The position numbers and the translations under genes were made by a program. From positions 1,116,001-1,180,000 of the forward strand of contig CAVURU010000004.1 of assembly GCA_963744005.1 (NCBI GenBank): 64,000 bases of DNA, read 5' to 3'. The notes under the pieces are model-generated. The model had not been told where the DNA came from, ran no database searches, and saw only the letters and a program-made list of their open reading frames with translations. The DNA comes from Palsa-504 sp963744005. GTDB lineage: Bacteria > Actinomycetota > Actinomycetes > Streptosporangiales > Streptosporangiaceae. Below, one piece after another: positions 63,676 to 64,000 of this stretch; position 1 is the stretch's first letter, and each line of letters begins with the position of its first letter.

Positions 63676-64000
63676 CTAGGAGACGACCGGCCTGATCTCC
63701 ACCGAGGCGTCCTGCGCCGCCGGGCTGCGAGCCGCCCAGGCCAGGGCCTCGTCGAGGTCGGCGCACTCGATGATGCTGTACCCGCCGAGCTGCTCCTTGA
63801 TCTCCGCCGAAGGCCCGTCGGTGATGAGCGTCTCGCCGTCCCTGACGCGGACCGTGGTGGTCGAGGACCGGGCGCCCAGCGCCGCGCAGTCGACCAGGAC
63901 CCCGGCCGCAGCCATGGCCTCCACGGCCACGCCGTACTCCTGCATGAGCCGGCCGATCTCGGGGGTCCCGGGCTCCGGCAGCGCGTCGGTCGTCCGGTTG
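63676..64000 (-). CDS. YCII-related (DGPF) protein, N-terminus cut by window edge
   Basis: At least 108 residues; the frame is open through the right edge, so the start lies beyond. Visible: LPEPGTPEIGRLMQEYGV, ARSSTTTVRVRDG, TDGPSAEIKEQLGGYSIIEC. The hallmark DGPF is DGPS here. These small ferredoxin-like proteins accompany ECF42 sigma factors; the sigma gene starts 8 bp downstream. Confidence 0.88.
   Translation of the reverse strand, partial: NRTTDALPEPGTPEIGRLMQEYGVAVEAMAAAGVLVDCAALGARSSTTTVRVRDGETLITDGPSAEIKEQLGGYSIIECADLDEALAWAARSPAAQDASVEIRPVVS

Overview
The window is 64 kb of very GC-rich DNA with dense, mostly leader-poor genes and heavy GTG start usage. The conserved gene string (dapA, RNase J, ftsK, RodZ-like, rimO, pgsA, cinA, clgR, then an Lhr helicase, a DUF3046 protein, recA, recX, RNase Y, miaB) is the standard actinobacterial housekeeping order, so this is a chromosome segment of a high-GC actinobacterium, probably of the Streptomyces/Streptosporangiales type; the genus cannot be named from sequence alone. 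No tRNA, rRNA, CRISPR array, insertion sequence, prophage or attachment site was seen.

Layout. 1-11.3 kb: nadB (cut by the left edge)-nadC for NAD synthesis, an F420/FMN luciferase-like oxidoreductase, a large FAD/Fe-S 2-hydroxyacid dehydrogenase, a TetR regulator, a DMT transporter, and a pair of widely conserved but uncharacterised proteins (propeller-like plus Ig-like). 11.3-19 kb: a MarR gene with a clear leaderless promoter, then a minus-strand sugar operon: strong promoter, two solute-binding lipoproteins, two permeases, ATPase and a PfkB kinase, with stable hairpins after each binding-protein gene. 19-22.8 kb: PadR regulator with a MacB/FtsX-type ABC exporter. 22.9-36.3 kb: the conserved dapA-to-clgR block, interrupted by an AbiEi/DUF559 orphan, an AraC regulator, a DinB-fold protein and a hydroxyacid dehydrogenase. 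36.3-45.5 kb: accessory genes (DUF1772, AraC, Rrf2, a GT-C-like membrane protein, a cyclase-family hydrolase, LysR/MFS pair, and a DUF4282 protein with an extraordinary hexapeptide-repeat domain). 45.7-64 kb: Lhr, nagA, a methyltransferase, a septum-formation-family protein, the recA/recX SOS locus with a LexA box, RNase Y, a Ser/Thr kinase with a seven-bladed WD40 domain, miaB and an ECF sigma factor with its YCII/DGPF partner (cut by the right edge).

Three window-wide patterns stand out. First, many genes have a TAnnnT (or CAnnnT) hexamer exactly 6 nt before the start codon and no Shine-Dalgarno, i.e. leaderless transcription. Second, four conserved genes (ABC ATPase, DinB-fold protein, nagA, RNase Y) carry one or two single-base frameshifts in C/G-rich runs, and two others look suspicious; RNase Y should not be dead, so sequence error is likely for at least some. 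Third, short 13-18 bp tandem duplications sit at the 3' junctions of convergent genes, and 18-bp repeats recur inside coding regions. The most novel single object is the DUF4282 protein, whose hexad repeat keeps perfect register for about 35 units.
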